From positions 1 through 25,009 of the forward strand of contig JAJYTI010000006.1 of the NCBI GenBank assembly GCA_021793135.1: a stretch of DNA of 25,009 nt, read 5' to 3'. The translations under genes and the position numbers were made by a program. The notes under the pieces are model-generated. The model was not told the origin of the DNA. It did not search any database and saw nothing but the letters and a program-made list of their open reading frames with translations. Source of the DNA: Bacteroidota bacterium (GTDB lineage Bacteria > Bacteroidota > Bacteroidia > Flavobacteriales > Flavobacteriaceae). This document shows positions 14,527 through 22,511 of this stretch, in pieces (positions within the stretch are counted from its first letter, which is position 1; every line of letters begins with the position of its first letter).

Positions 14527-16257
14527 ATGAAAATGAACGGATCGCAAATAGTGGTACATGCACTCGAACAAATCGGTGTAAAATATACTTTCGGAATTCC
14601 GGGCACACATACTACTGAACTTTATGATGCTATAGAAAGATCAGGCACTATAAAACCAATTTTAGTTGCTCATGAAGGTGGTGGTGCTTTTATGGCCGAT
14701 GCCATTTCTCGTGTCACCAATACTATTGGATGTATGACTATAGTTCCTGCTTCTGGACTTACTCATGCCTTAAGTGGTATTGGAGAAGCTTACTTAGATG
14801 GAATTCCAATGTTAGTGATTTCGGGTGGCGTACGCAGAGACACGGGAAAACATTATCAATTGCATCAAATGGATATTCAAGCCATAGCTAAAAGTGTGAC
14901 AAAAGAACAATACCTTATAGATAGCCATGATACCATTATTGACACGATTTACAAAGCATATCAGACTGCTATAAGTGGAGAACCAGGACCTGTTTTTATA
15001 GAGCTACCAGTAGAGATTATGATGTTCTCTAAAGAAATAGACTTTCTTCCAGAATATAAGCTTCCCACTATTCAACCGTTACCTCTAGAAAAAAGAATTG
15101 ATGAAGCCGTAGAGGTTCTATTGGGAGCTGAACATCCTATGTTATTTCTAGGTTGGGGTGCTCGTAATGCACAAGAATACAGCATAAAAATTGCTGAGAA
15201 ACTCCATGCTCCTGTGGCAGTAACTTTACAGGGTAAAAGTGTATTTCCTAATACCCATCCTCTATTCACAAGCTGTTTCATTGGTTCAAGTGCTAAACCT
15301 AGTAGTCAATTTGTCCTTAAACAACAAGATGCAATGCTTGCTGTAGGAACAAGATTTGCAGAAATAGCTACCGGGAGTTATGGATTGAAAAATCCTAAAG
15401 GCTTAATTCATGTAGATATTAACAAAGAAGTTTTTGATAAAAATTATACAACCAAAGTACAGATAGAAGGTGACGCCACTAAAATATTAAAAGCAATATG
15501 GGAACGAATTAAAGATTTGGACATTACCAATAGAAATATTGGAATTGAAAAAGAAATAACTCGCCTTAATGATAAATATTATAAAGAATGGATGGTTTCT
15601 AAAAAAGATAACATCGTATCCCCAGGTTGGTTTTTTGATACACTAAATAAAAAAATATCTGAAGATACGTATGTTGTTTTAGACGATGGAAAACATACCT
15701 TTCTTGCTGCTGAATTATTACATACTCATAAACCAAATCATTTGATATCTCCCACAGATTTTAACTGCATGGGATATTGTATTCCTGCAACTATAGCTAC
15801 AAAATTAGCCCATCCAGAAAAAACCGTAATAGGAATTGTGGGTGACGGTGCAGCACAAATGACAGGTCTAGAACTTATAACTGCCACCAACTATGGACTC
15901 TCTCCTATTGTTTTTGTATTTAACGATGGAGAGCTCGGGCAAATTGCACAATTCCAAAAAACACCTTTAAAACATAAGACTTGTACAGTAATTGGAAAGT
16001 TTAACTTTGAAGGTCTTGCCTTAGCAACGGGTTGTGAGTATCTACTAATGGATAACGATTATCATATTGAAGAAATCATAGATCAAGCCTTAAAACTCTC
16101 AAACGAAAATAAAGCCGTACTAATAGATGTACGTATTGATTACAGTAAAAAAACCATGTTTACAAAAGGTGTTTTAAAAACTAATTTATCACGATTTCCA
16201 GTAAAAGAAAAAGTCCGTATTATAAGTAGAATGATTAAACGACATACTTTCGGTTAG
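14527..16257 (+). CDS. Thiamine-diphosphate-dependent enzyme, acetolactate synthase-like
   Basis: A 576-residue enzyme with the three-domain layout of the acetolactate synthase/benzoylformate decarboxylase superfamily. The PYR domain (about 1-165) has the activating Glu50 in VAHEGGGAFMADAISR; the middle domain (about 185-320) has GARNAQ and DAMLAVGTRF; the PP domain (about 365-550) has CMGYCIPATIA and the thiamine-diphosphate/Mg motif GDGAAQM...FVFNDG (Gly439-Gly441, Asn466, Asp467). It makes or breaks C-C bonds next to a carbonyl. A biosynthetic IlvB role is unlikely: there is no IlvN or other branched-chain gene nearby, and the partner is a KstD-like flavoprotein. Which carbonyl compound it uses is unknown. 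The gap to the flavoprotein gene is 1 nt, so co-expression is near certain. Confidence 0.88.
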   Translation: MKMNGSQIVVHALEQIGVKYTFGIPGTHTTELYDAIERSGTIKPILVAHEGGGAFMADAISRVTNTIGCMTIVPASGLTHALSGIGEAYLDGIPMLVISGGVRRDTGKHYQLHQMDIQAIAKSVTKEQYLIDSHDTIIDTIYKAYQTAISGEPGPVFIELPVEIMMFSKEIDFLPEYKLPTIQPLPLEKRIDEAVEVLLGAEHPMLFLGWGARNAQEYSIKIAEKLHAPVAVTLQGKSVFPNTHPLFTSCFIGSSAKPSSQFVLKQQDAMLAVGTRFAEIATGSYGLKNPKGLIHVDINKEVFDKNYTTKVQIEGDATKILKAIWERIKDLDITNRNIGIEKEITRLNDKYYKEWMVSKKDNIVSPGWFFDTLNKKISEDTYVVLDDGKHTFLAAELLHTHKPNHLISPTDFNCMGYCIPATIATKLAHPEKTVIGIVGDGAAQMTGLELITATNYGLSPIVFVFNDGELGQIAQFQKTPLKHKTCTVIGKFNFEGLALATGCEYLLMDNDYHIEEIIDQALKLSNENKAVLIDVRIDYSKKTMFTKGVLKTNLSRFPVKEKVRIISRMIKRHTFG

Positions 16258-16278
16258 AACTTCATGAACGTATTTAAA

Positions 16279-16306
16279 TTATAAGTTGTATTTTTCCAGC
16301 TTATAA
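16279..16306 (+). other. Hairpin after the ThDP-enzyme gene
   Basis: TTATAAGTTG (16279-16288) pairs with CAGCTTATAA (16297-16306), one G-U pair, around an 8-nt loop. There is no T run after it, so it is either a weak terminator, an mRNA stabiliser, or an element in the leader of the gene at 16351. Confidence 0.4.
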
Positions 16307-16350
16307 CTCATGTTAAAAACGCCACAACAAGTGGATTACACAATTTTTAT

Positions 16351-17337
16351 ATGATGGAAATTAAAAAATATTGTATTGTTTTATTTACTATAATGCTCGC
16401 TACTAGTGTATCGGCACAGAGTAAAAAAGCATTAGCTAGACAGTTAGAAGCTTCGCAAGAAAAAGTCGAACAATTAGAAACAGAATTAACCCAGTTACGT
16501 ACAAGATTAGAAAAAGCAAATCAAAGTTTAAAAGATGCATTGAGTAATAATACCGATCAGGTAGATGTTAATGCCGTATTGAGTTCAACAAACAATGATT
16601 TATTAAATCGAGTCAATAAAGAGAAAAGACGTGCAGATATTGCTAGTCATCAAGTAGATAGTTTATTAAGAATAGTAAACTTATTGCAGATGGATTCTGA
16701 TTTTATAATACACCCTAAAACTCAAAAAGATTCGGTTATTGCTGTTTTACAACCATTCTATGCAGCAAAGATTTGGGAAGATAGATTGGATTATATTTTA
16801 CAGCCTAAAGAATTAAAATCAGCAATGGCGGTTCATTATGACAACTATCCTACTAGAGCTATTATAAAACCAGGAAGTGTTATTTTCTTAGAACCAGATT
16901 CTACAGATACTTCTTTACATAAAGTAGGAATCCAAAATGATATTATTTACCTAAGAAAGGTAGATAATAATTATAAAATAGATTGGGCTGCTTCTCATGG
17001 ATTAAATCAAACTTCACCAAAAGGATTTAAAGAAGTGAAGCATGAAGATGCTAAAGAATTTCGTGTTATTGCTTCTTTAAGCAATCGCTACCTTCCGCCT
17101 TATGCGAATAAGAAGCAAGATTATTGGAGTATAGAATTAAGCACTATTTTTCCTAAAGAAGAATTCAATGCTTATGTACTAAAAGACTCTGAAGAGGGTC
17201 GAGCTATTCATAAACTTTTAGAAGACAATAATACAAAAAGAATTATTGTAAAAATGGCTAGAGATTTAGAGGATAAATCTGGAAATGTTACTAAGATAAC
17301 AGAATTTGTTCAAGAAGATTGGTCTAAAGAATTATAA
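16351..17337 (+). CDS. Secreted protein with N-terminal coiled coil, unknown
   Basis: I do not recognise this 328-residue protein. It has a signal peptide ending SVSAQ (cut after about residue 22), then a heptad-rich coiled coil (about 25-65, with EKVEQLETELTQLRTRLEKA) and a second helical stretch to about 112. From about 115 to the end it is a mixed alpha/beta domain with no Cys, no obvious catalytic motif and many Lys and Asp/Glu. It may be anchored through the coiled coil to another envelope protein; this is inference. It stands alone, followed 43 nt later by a strong terminator. Met codons at 16351 and 16354 are equivalent starts. It could be a lineage-restricted structural or adaptor protein of the periplasm. 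Confidence 0.75.
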   Translation: MMEIKKYCIVLFTIMLATSVSAQSKKALARQLEASQEKVEQLETELTQLRTRLEKANQSLKDALSNNTDQVDVNAVLSSTNNDLLNRVNKEKRRADIASHQVDSLLRIVNLLQMDSDFIIHPKTQKDSVIAVLQPFYAAKIWEDRLDYILQPKELKSAMAVHYDNYPTRAIIKPGSVIFLEPDSTDTSLHKVGIQNDIIYLRKVDNNYKIDWAASHGLNQTSPKGFKEVKHEDAKEFRVIASLSNRYLPPYANKKQDYWSIELSTIFPKEEFNAYVLKDSEEGRAIHKLLEDNNTKRIIVKMARDLEDKSGNVTKITEFVQEDWSKEL

Positions 17338-17379
17338 ATAATTTTTAGACTAGAACATCATTTTATAATATATACAAGA

Positions 17380-17418
17380 AGAGGTTTGGTGGGTTCACCA
17401 AACCTCTCCTCTTTTTTA
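17380..17418 (+). terminator. Strong intrinsic terminator
   Basis: A 12-bp perfect stem (AGAGGTTTGGTG, 17380-17391, with CACCAAACCTCT, 17396-17407) and a 4-nt loop GGTT are followed by a T run at 17412-17417. It ends the transcript of the secreted coiled-coil protein. Confidence 0.92.
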
Positions 17419-17481
17419 TAATCCTCTTAGACGTATTCCAAAGTAGACAGCTACAATTACCTTTAAAAATTCTTCATAAAA

Positions 17482-17519
17482 TAATGGGTTTAAAGTCTTT
17501 TACAACCTCAAACCCATTA
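17482..17519 (-). terminator. Probable terminator of the csbD-membrane protein pair
   Basis: TAATGGGTTT (17482-17491) and AAACCCATTA (17510-17519) form a 10-bp stem with an 18-nt loop. On the minus strand it is followed by TTTTA and lies 64 nt after the stop of the small membrane protein. Confidence 0.55.
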
Positions 17520-17582
17520 ATCCTACTTAGTAAAGTTTACGAAATCTACTCGCAAGCTAACATCTGTAGTTTATAGTTATAC

Positions 17583-17741
17583 TTACCTCCTTTTTGCTCC
17601 TGAAATAATATTAAACAAGAATATAATTACTGCTAATACTAACAGCATATGTATAAGCCCGTTACTAACTAGACCACCTAGAAAGCCAATAGCCCAAGAA
17701 ATAATCAATACAACTACAATGATATATAGAATTCGTCCCAT
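17583..17741 (-). CDS. Small lmo0937-family membrane protein (DUF5670-like)
   Basis: A 52-residue protein, read directly from the minus strand: ATG at 17741, stop TAA at 17583-17585. It starts MGRILYIIVVVLIISWAIGF, has a Gly-rich turn (LGG), a second hydrophobic helix (about 29-47) and ends GAKRR. Two short transmembrane helices with the S-W-A-I-G-F motif and a basic end match the small lmo0937/DUF5670 membrane family. Family members are commonly linked with general-stress genes such as csbD, and the csbD-like gene lies 94 nt upstream on the same strand. The function is unknown. Its small size means gene finders may omit it. Codon use agrees with a real gene. Confidence 0.8.
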   Translation of the reverse strand: MGRILYIIVVVLIISWAIGFLGGLVSNGLIHMLLVLAVIIFLFNIISGAKRR

Positions 17742-17835
17742 AATTTTATTTTGCGATTAATTATAATTAAAGAAATTAAATCCCTCTAGTCAATTAGGAA
17801 CCAAATAATAAATATGGACCTAATCCTATATTGTT

Positions 17836-18021
17836 CTATAAGCTATTTAACCAGCTTTCTACTTCTTCTTTAGACTTACCTGATTGTTCTTGTATTTTTC
17901 CTAAAAGTTGCTCTTCTTTTCCTTCTGAATATTTAAGATCGTCATCCGTCAGATTTCCATACGCTGCTTTTACTTTACCTTTAATCTGATTCCAACGACC
18001 TTTCCATTTTAAATTGTCCAT
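17836..18021 (-). CDS. CsbD-family stress protein
   Basis: A 61-residue, highly charged cytoplasmic protein of the CsbD family. The typical pattern is complete: WKGRWNQIKGKVKAAYGNLT at the N-terminus (about residues 6-25), DDDLKYSEGKEEQLLGKIQE in the middle, and a final helix SKEEVESWLNSL. CsbD proteins accumulate in general stress in Bacillus and other bacteria, but the molecular role is not known. Length matches the family. It is followed on the same strand by a small membrane protein gene (94-nt gap), a pair that occurs elsewhere. The promoter region (18022-18252) is very AT-rich and shows no clear -7 element. Confidence 0.93.
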   Translation of the reverse strand: MDNLKWKGRWNQIKGKVKAAYGNLTDDDLKYSEGKEEQLLGKIQEQSGKSKEEVESWLNSL

Positions 18022-18250
18022 ATCAATAATGTTTTATATTGTTAATTTTTATTAATATAAATATAAGATTAAAAAATTACAAATAATATAAAATACTATC
18101 ATTTAACTTGAATTTAATTATAAATAAACAATCTTCTACTATCATTTAAACAATACTTCTACAATATTTTCATTAACTATTTATAGTCGACCATTCTTAC
18201 TATCTATTATACGAATTAAAGTATATATCGAGTTAATTATTATGCTTATA

Positions 18251-18285
18251 AAACAAAAAAAGCCAACTTTGTAAAAATTGGCTTT
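18251..18285 (-). terminator. Terminator of the rhodanese gene
   Basis: On the minus strand, AAAGCCAA and TTGGCTTT (18278-18285 and 18259-18266) form an 8-bp stem followed by a T run (18255-18261). It starts 28 nt after the rhodanese stop. Confidence 0.85.
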
Positions 18286-18312
18286 AAAGGTATTTTCAAT
18301 ATCTAGATATGA

Positions 18313-18744
18313 TTATTTCTCTTGTTCTAATACCCATTGCGAATAACCACCTTTCATATCATAGATTTCTTTAAATCCCATTTCTTTCAATATTAGTTGA
18401 GATTTTCCACTTCGATTTCCAGATTGACAAAAAATATAAATAGGTTCTTCACGATTTAGTTTGTCTAATGACTTTCTAAATTTTTTTTCATCTAAAAAAT
18501 CCATATTAACAGCACCAGGTAAAGTTCCATTTGCATATTCTTTAGGAGTACGTACATCAACTAATTGGATAGAATCCTGCTCTAAAATTTCTTTATAAAA
18601 TTCTGTGGTAACTATATGTATAGTCGTATTATTTTCCTCACCAATTATTTCCACTTCTTCTATTTCTACCTCTTGTTTTTTATTGGTACATCCAAAACTA
18701 AAACTCAATAGTGCTATTATTAAAAATAATCTATAAAATTTCAT
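18313..18744 (-). CDS. Rhodanese-like domain lipoprotein
   Basis: An exported single-domain rhodanese of 143 residues. The signal peptide ends LLSFSFGC, so the Cys at about residue 19 is probably the lipid anchor. The domain begins near FYKEILEQDSIQLVDVRTP and carries YANGTLPGAVNM, followed by the active-site loop FCQSGNRSGKS, with Cys in the position that carries persulfide. The C-terminus (GFKEIYDMKGGYSQW) is typical. A sulfurtransferase role with thiosulfate or other thiols is the family function; the physiological substrate is unknown. The open frame extends 6 nt upstream to a TTG at 18750, but the ATG at 18744 starts directly at the signal peptide (MKFYRLF). Divergent from the carboxylase operon. 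Confidence 0.92.
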   Translation of the reverse strand: MKFYRLFLIIALLSFSFGCTNKKQEVEIEEVEIIGEENNTTIHIVTTEFYKEILEQDSIQLVDVRTPKEYANGTLPGAVNMDFLDEKKFRKSLDKLNREEPIYIFCQSGNRSGKSQLILKEMGFKEIYDMKGGYSQWVLEQEK

Positions 18745-18769
18745 AATCAATTATTTACTTGTTTATAAA

Positions 18770-18777
18770 CAAAGGTA
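18770..18777 (-). promoter_or_regulatory. -7 promoter element for the rhodanese gene
   Basis: The minus strand reads TACCTTTG, a perfect TANNTTTG match, 25 nt upstream of the ATG at 18744. A TTTCG at about -33 (18794-18798) partly fits the TTG element. Confidence 0.55.
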
Positions 18778-18955
18778 ATTACATTATTATATTCGAAAGG
18801 TTATTATAGTTTTTAATCTTCGAATAAAACTGGTTTTCTCTATCCTTATTTTGTCTATTTCACTTTATTTTTCTTCCGCTCTCTTATTCTATAGTGTTTT
18901 GCTTATCTTTATTGGCTAAATTTTAAGAACTAAAGACATACAAATATCAAATCCT

Positions 18956-19447
18956 ATGAGTAAAGCTTATAAAGCAGTGGCAAACGACCATATTACGGTG
19001 GATTTAGACGCCTCCGATGCGATTGCATCAAAAGTCAGCACCAACGGTAATTTGGTAGGATTGCATAATGAGAATAAAGTTGAAGCGACCTTGCTTAACA
19101 GTGATTTTGATTCACGAACCTATAGCATTCGATTACGTGGAAACATATATAACATTAAAATCCAAAATAAATTAGATCAACAAATAGAAAAGCTAGGTCT
19201 TTCTCTTGGAAGTGAATCTACAACCAACTTAGTAGATGCGCCTATGCCTGGGTTAATTTTAGAAGTTTTAGTAAAAGCAGGTGACAGTGTAGAATCTGGC
19301 GATGGTTTATTGGTTTTAGAAGCAATGAAAATGGAAAATAAATTGGTAGCACCAAGAAATGGTGTCATAAAAGCCGTACATGTAGAAGCAAGTCAGACCG
19401 TAGATAAAGGAGTTGTACTAATAGAATTTGAAGAAGATGAAAATTAA
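18956..19447 (+). CDS. Biotin carboxyl carrier subunit of acyl-CoA carboxylase
   Basis: A 163-residue carrier protein. The C-terminal biotinyl domain (about 92-163) begins with APMPGLILEVLVKAGDSV and has the biotin attachment site LEAMKMEN (Lys125). The N-terminal part (1-85) is a beta-rich region of the type found in acyl-CoA carboxylase carriers and is not the Ala/Pro-rich hinge of E. coli AccB. It carries CO2 on biotin from the biotin carboxylase to the carboxyltransferase, both encoded immediately downstream. The biotin carboxylase start lies inside this gene (11-nt overlap), so translation is coupled. No clear -7 element is seen upstream. Confidence 0.94.
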   Translation: MSKAYKAVANDHITVDLDASDAIASKVSTNGNLVGLHNENKVEATLLNSDFDSRTYSIRLRGNIYNIKIQNKLDQQIEKLGLSLGSESTTNLVDAPMPGLILEVLVKAGDSVESGDGLLVLEAMKMENKLVAPRNGVIKAVHVEASQTVDKGVVLIEFEEDEN

Positions 19448-20888
19448 AAAAATATTAGTAGCCAATCGTGGTGAAATCGCTTTACGCATTATGCGTACCG
19501 CAAAAAAAATGGGAATTCAAACGGTAGCTGTTTACTCCGAAGTAGATAAAGATGCACCACATGTTTCTTTTGCAGATCATGCTGTTTGCATAGGTGCTGC
19601 CCCATCGAGCGAATCCTATTTGAAAGCAGATACTATAATAGAAGTTGCAAAAAAGCATGGTGCCGATGCTATCCACCCAGGATATGGATTCTTAAGTGAA
19701 AATGCTAGCTTCGCACAATTAGTGGAAGACAATGGATTGATATTCATTGGCCCAAAAGCACATGCCATAGAAGTAATGGGAAATAAACTCGCTTCTAAAG
19801 AAAGTTTAGAAGGCCGAGATATACCTATGGTTCCTGGTACGAAAGAAGCCATAGAAGACCCAAAAGAAGCGATAAAGATAGCTAATGAAATAGGTTACCC
19901 AATTCTAATAAAAGCCGCAGCTGGAGGTGGTGGAAAGGGTATGCGAGTTGTAGAAAAAGAAGCAGATGTAGAAGAGCAAATGAATCGTGCAATTAGCGAA
20001 GCAATTTCGGCGTTTGGTGATGGGTCGGTTTTTATTGAGAAATTTGTTGGGAATCCACGACATATAGAAGTCCAAGTTTTAGCCGATACACACGGCAATG
20101 TAGTACATCTTTTTGAAAGAGAATGTAGTGTTCAACGTCGTCATCAAAAGGTATTAGAAGAAGCTCCTTCTGCTGTAGTAAGTGATGAACTTCGTACTCG
20201 AATGGGAAATGCAGCTGTAGAAGTTGCAAGAGCCTGTGATTACATCGGAGCAGGTACAGTAGAATTCCTATTAGATAGCGATGGGAAATTTTATTTCTTA
20301 GAAATGAATACTCGTTTACAAGTAGAACATCCAGTTACGGAATTAATCACTGGCTTAGATCTTGTAGAAGAGCAAATTCGTGTAGCACAAGGCGAAAAAT
20401 TACGTTTTACACAAGAAGATCTTCAAATTAATGGACACGCTATAGAATTACGTGTTTATGCAGAAGATCCATATGATAATTTTAGTCCAAGTATAGGAAC
20501 ATTAACTCGATACGAAATACCTGTAGGCGAAGGTATTCGAGTGGATGATGGCATTGTAGAAGGATCGGAGATTCCGATTTATTACGATCCTATGTTGGCA
20601 AAATTAATTGTACATGCACCTACTCGAGAAGAAGCATTAACTAAAATGATTTCGGCTATAGCGGATTATAAAATCGAAGGTGTACAGACCACTTTAGCAT
20701 TTGGAGATTTTGTTTGTCGACACGAAGCATTCACATCGGGAAATTTCACAACTCATTTCGTAGACAAACATTTTGATGAAAAAGTACGTGAAAAAGTACA
20801 AGAAGAAGAAGCTGAAATAGCAGCTAAAATTGCATTAGGATTACATCTAGAAGCTACAACAAAACTTCGATTACCTAAAAACGAATAA
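19437..20888 (+). CDS. accC: Biotin carboxylase subunit of acyl-CoA carboxylase
   Basis: A 483-residue biotin carboxylase, forming carboxybiotin from bicarbonate and ATP. The N-terminal domain starts KILVANRGEIALR, followed by the GYGFLSEN segment (83-90). The ATP-grasp domain has KAAAGGGGKGMR (Lys159, glycine loop 163-168) and the EMNTRLQVEHPVTE signature (Glu289, Arg293, Glu297). A C-terminal domain with RVYAEDPYDNFSPSIG follows, with an acidic tail (EKVQEEEAEIAAK). The start is the ATG at 19437, inside the carrier gene; the TTG at 19428 in the same frame is less likely. The next gene follows after 6 nt. It is a separate subunit, not fused to the carrier as in actinobacterial AccA3-type proteins. 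The gene symbol indicates function; in this operon the enzyme probably serves propionyl-CoA. Confidence 0.95.
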   Translation: MKIKKILVANRGEIALRIMRTAKKMGIQTVAVYSEVDKDAPHVSFADHAVCIGAAPSSESYLKADTIIEVAKKHGADAIHPGYGFLSENASFAQLVEDNGLIFIGPKAHAIEVMGNKLASKESLEGRDIPMVPGTKEAIEDPKEAIKIANEIGYPILIKAAAGGGGKGMRVVEKEADVEEQMNRAISEAISAFGDGSVFIEKFVGNPRHIEVQVLADTHGNVVHLFERECSVQRRHQKVLEEAPSAVVSDELRTRMGNAAVEVARACDYIGAGTVEFLLDSDGKFYFLEMNTRLQVEHPVTELITGLDLVEEQIRVAQGEKLRFTQEDLQINGHAIELRVYAEDPYDNFSPSIGTLTRYEIPVGEGIRVDDGIVEGSEIPIYYDPMLAKLIVHAPTREEALTKMISAIADYKIEGVQTTLAFGDFVCRHEAFTSGNFTTHFVDKHFDEKVREKVQEEEAEIAAKIALGLHLEATTKLRLPKNE

Positions 20889-20894
20889 GACATC

Positions 20895-22436
20895 ATGGAA
20901 AAAGTATATAAAGAGTTAGAGAAAAGACAGCAAGAAGCCCTAATTGGTGGAGGTGAAAAACGTATAGAAAGCCAGCATGCTAAGAAAAAACTTACGGCTA
21001 GAGAACGAGTGGAATATCTTTTAGACGAAGGTTCATTTGAAGAGCAAGGGATGTTAGTTACGCACCGTACTACCGATTTTGGAATGGATAAGCAAGTTAT
21101 TTCTGGTGATGGTGTAGTTACAGGTTATGGTACTGTTAATGGTAGATTGGTGTATGTTTTTGCACAAGACTTTACCGTTTTTGGTGGTTCGTTATCAGAA
21201 ACACACGCAGAGAAAATATGTAAGGTTATGGACCATGCATTAAAAGTTGGTGCACCAATTATTGGACTTAACGATTCTGGAGGAGCACGTATACAAGAAG
21301 GAGTACGTTCTTTAGGTGGTTATGCCGATATTTTTTACAGAAATGTTCAAGCTTCTGGAGTAATTCCTCAATTATCTGCCATTATGGGACCCTGTGCTGG
21401 AGGAGCAGTATACTCACCAGCAATGACCGATTTCACAATGATGGTACAAGATTCTAGTTATATGTTTGTTACTGGACCAAACGTAGTGAAAACGGTAACC
21501 AATGAAACGGTAACCTCTGAAGAGCTAGGTGGCGCGAGCACACATGCAACTAAGTCGGGAGTTACTCACTTTACAGCTGCTAATGATATTGTTTGTCTAG
21601 AACAAATAAAACAACTACTTAGCTATCTGCCCCAGAATAATAAAGAAAAGCCTGCAGATTTACCATATGAATTAGACGATGAATATCGCGAACAATTAGA
21701 AGGTATTGTTCCTGAGTCGGCAAACCAGCCTTATGATATGCATCAGGTAATCGATGGAATTATCGATGAGAATTCCTTTATGGAAGTGCATAAGGATTAT
21801 GCTACTAATATGGTAGTCGGATTTGCACGTTTAGGTGGTAAAAGTATTGGAATTGTTGCAAACCAACCTATGTCGCTTGCTGGGGTTTTGGATGTAGACA
21901 GTTCGAAAAAAGCAGCTCGCTTCACTCGTTTTTGTGATGCATTCAATATTCCACTATTAGTATTAGTAGACGTACCTGGTTTCTTACCAGGAACAGACCA
22001 AGAATGGAATGGGATTATTCTTCATGGTGCAAAACTACTATATGCGTTAAGTGAAGCAACTGTGCCACGTGTTACTTTAATTACACGTAAAGCATATGGT
22101 GGTGCATATGATGTAATGAACTCTAAACATATTGGAGCTGATTATAACTTTGCTTGGCCTACGGCTGAAATTGCCGTTATGGGGGCAAAAGGAGCTAGTG
22201 AAATTATTTTTAGAAAAGAGATTGCTGCTTCCGATAATCCTGAATTAGAACTATCTAAAAAAGAGCAAGAATATGCCGATAAGTTTGCTAATCCATTTAA
22301 TGCAGCGCAACGAGGATTTATTGACGAAGTAATTCAACCTAAAGATACTCGTAGAAAGTTATTGCGTGCTTTTGCCACTTTAGAAAACAAAGAGGTGGTA
22401 CGACCAAAAAGAAAACATGGCAATATACCTTTATAA
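20895..22436 (+). CDS. pccB: Acyl-CoA carboxylase carboxyltransferase subunit (propionyl-CoA type)
   Basis: A 513-residue carboxyltransferase that moves the carboxyl group from biotin to an acyl-CoA. The N-terminal half has GLNDSGGARIQEGVRSLGG (124-142) and GPCAGGAVYSPAMTDF (165-180), and the C-terminal half has DVPGFLPGTDQEWNGI (359-374) and RKAYGGAYDVMNSKH (398-412). Asp406 follows YGGAY at the position that in Streptomyces PccB is Asp422, a residue linked to propionyl-CoA preference. Length is normal (about 510-530). The three genes are an operon with carrier and biotin carboxylase. Propionyl-CoA carboxylase makes methylmalonyl-CoA and in Bacteroidota joins the methylmalonyl-CoA mutase route; methylcrotonyl- or acetyl-CoA as substrate is less likely. 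Methylmalonyl-CoA decarboxylase alpha subunits are similar, but the biotin carboxylase gene argues against this. Confidence 0.9.
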   Translation: MEKVYKELEKRQQEALIGGGEKRIESQHAKKKLTARERVEYLLDEGSFEEQGMLVTHRTTDFGMDKQVISGDGVVTGYGTVNGRLVYVFAQDFTVFGGSLSETHAEKICKVMDHALKVGAPIIGLNDSGGARIQEGVRSLGGYADIFYRNVQASGVIPQLSAIMGPCAGGAVYSPAMTDFTMMVQDSSYMFVTGPNVVKTVTNETVTSEELGGASTHATKSGVTHFTAANDIVCLEQIKQLLSYLPQNNKEKPADLPYELDDEYREQLEGIVPESANQPYDMHQVIDGIIDENSFMEVHKDYATNMVVGFARLGGKSIGIVANQPMSLAGVLDVDSSKKAARFTRFCDAFNIPLLVLVDVPGFLPGTDQEWNGIILHGAKLLYALSEATVPRVTLITRKAYGGAYDVMNSKHIGADYNFAWPTAEIAVMGAKGASEIIFRKEIAASDNPELELSKKEQEYADKFANPFNAAQRGFIDEVIQPKDTRRKLLRAFATLENKEVVRPKRKHGNIPL

Positions 22437-22456
22437 ATAATCTCAAATAATAAAGT

Positions 22457-22492
22457 AAAATGCCGTACTATAATTATAGTACGGCATTTTTT
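22457..22492. terminator. Bidirectional intrinsic terminator
   Basis: A perfect 17-bp inverted repeat (22457-22473 and 22474-22490) with a TGCCGTACTATAA core is followed by T residues on the plus strand (22487-22492) and by four T's on the minus strand. It separates the carboxylase operon from the convergent barrel gene. Confidence 0.9.
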
Positions 22493-22511
22493 ATTTATAT
22501 AAAACTAGCTA

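Noticed and set aside
19482..20229. Several minus-strand open frames inside the biotin carboxylase gene
   Set aside because: They mirror the codon pattern of a strongly conserved gene on the other strand and have no family.
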